Position numbers and translations under genes: made by a program
The notes under the pieces: generated by a model
Databases searched by the model: none
Told to the model about the DNA's origin: nothing
The model's input: the letters and a program-made list of their open reading frames with translations, nothing else
Shown here: positions 63,564-64,000 of the stretch, piece after piece
Layout: each line of letters opens with the position of its first letter
Numbering within the stretch: the first letter of the stretch is position 1
NCBI RefSeq assembly: GCF_000247695.1
Contig: NW_004624742.1
Span: forward strand, 10,383,162 to 10,447,161
Source: Heterocephalus glaber
Lineage: Eukaryota > Chordata > Mammalia > Rodentia > Bathyergidae
Direction: 5' to 3'
DNA length: 64,000 bases

Positions 63564-64000
63564 ATGGAACACTCTGATACTCAACCACCTGGAGTCCCTG
63601 AACTAGCAATGAAAGAGGATCTGGAAAAAATGAAATCAGAAATAATTTCTCAGATAACAGCAAAGATTGTGCCCATAGTGCAAGACATGATTAATAAATC
63701 TAGAGAGGATACAGATAAAAAAAACAGAGGAGCTGAGAAACATGATGGAATGCCAAAATAGGAAACAAATTGGATCCATAAAACAGATGCAAACAGATTT
63801 CCAGGAGATTAAAAACACCACTGAAAGTCTATGCAGCAGAATGAACCAATGTGAGGACAGAATTTCAGATATAGAAGATAAGATTGCAATTGGTGACCAG
63901 GAAAAGAAAAAATTCTTTAAAATTGTAAGGGACCACAAGAAACGAATCCAGCAGGTGCTAGATGATGCAAAGAAAAATAACATAAGATTGATTGGAGTCA
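63564..64000 (+). pseudogene. L1 ORF1 (5' part), frameshifted, runs off the window
   Basis: L1 ORF1p is the RNA-binding trimeric chaperone of the L1 ribonucleoprotein. Here the N-terminal region and coiled coil are present: MKEDLEKMKSEIISQITAKI, then in the next frame a coiled-coil segment with SIKQMQTDFQEIKNTTES and RMNQCEDRISDIEDKI, up to VLDDAKKNNIRLIGV at the window edge, where the RRM domain would start. The first frame stops at 63,759-63,761. The break maps to an A8 run at 63,717-63,724, one base longer than the frame needs. After it the second frame is open to 64,000, so the element is otherwise well preserved. Confidence 0.9.

Overview
The window is mammalian nuclear DNA, most likely from a non-murid rodent. 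The evidence is the repeat content: at least nine tRNA-derived ID-type SINEs of one young subfamily with target-site duplications, B1 (7SL-derived) SINEs, B1+ID dimers, MaLR-type LTRs, and an LTR fragment that resembles the rodent MT2/MLT2 group. The ID head (GGCCAGGGATTTAGCTCAGTGG) looks to me more like a hystricomorph rodent (mole-rat type) than a mouse, rat or squirrel, but this is from memory and uncertain. I found no protein-coding exon I can defend. No open frame is longer than about 190 codons, and the recognisable coding matches are all transposon fossils. The window reads as intergenic or deep intronic sequence.

Layout. 1-18,000: largely single-copy DNA with ancient fossils: a 3'-truncated U6 snRNA copy, a CR1/L3-type reverse-transcriptase remnant, MER5-like DNA transposon pieces, MIR and L2 pieces, and an L1 3' UTR split by an ID element whose tail grew into a GAAA/GGAA microsatellite. 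Two ID elements lie back to back inside an older LTR-like repeat near 16.3 kb. 18,800-23,500: an unidentified reverse-strand frame, an L2 3' end, and about 3 kb of decayed class III (ERVL-like) retrovirus interior on the minus strand. 23,700-34,000: mostly single-copy, AT-rich, with a GC-rich block at 30.0-30.75 kb that holds a cluster of MAF/AP-1-like motifs and a perfect 17-bp homeodomain-type palindrome. 34,000-44,300: SINEs, MIRs and one nearly complete non-autonomous MaLR retrotransposon (38,652-40,869) with both LTRs. 44,300-52,700: AT-rich single-copy DNA, then a CpG island (about 48,480-49,160) with an AP-1 site, GC boxes, a G-quadruplex-like tract and a CTCF-like site. This is the best candidate promoter or insulator in the window. 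52,700-61,400: two solo MaLR-type LTRs, a 5'-truncated L1 3' end with duplications, B1+ID dimers and an MT2/MLT2-like LTR piece. 61,400-64,000: an old minus-strand L1 ORF2, invaded by an ID element and then cut by a plus-strand L1. The plus-strand L1 begins with a 40-bp tandem array and runs off the window in ORF1.

How it works together: there is no operon or pathway here. Any function is probably cis-regulatory (the CpG island and the GC-rich and AT-rich single-copy blocks). The rest is a layered record of retrotransposition in which the nesting order gives relative ages: MER5, L1 3' UTR, L1 ORF2 and MLT2-like LTR are older than the young ID subfamily. I found no CRISPR array, no tRNA or rRNA gene, and no convincing new biochemical system.
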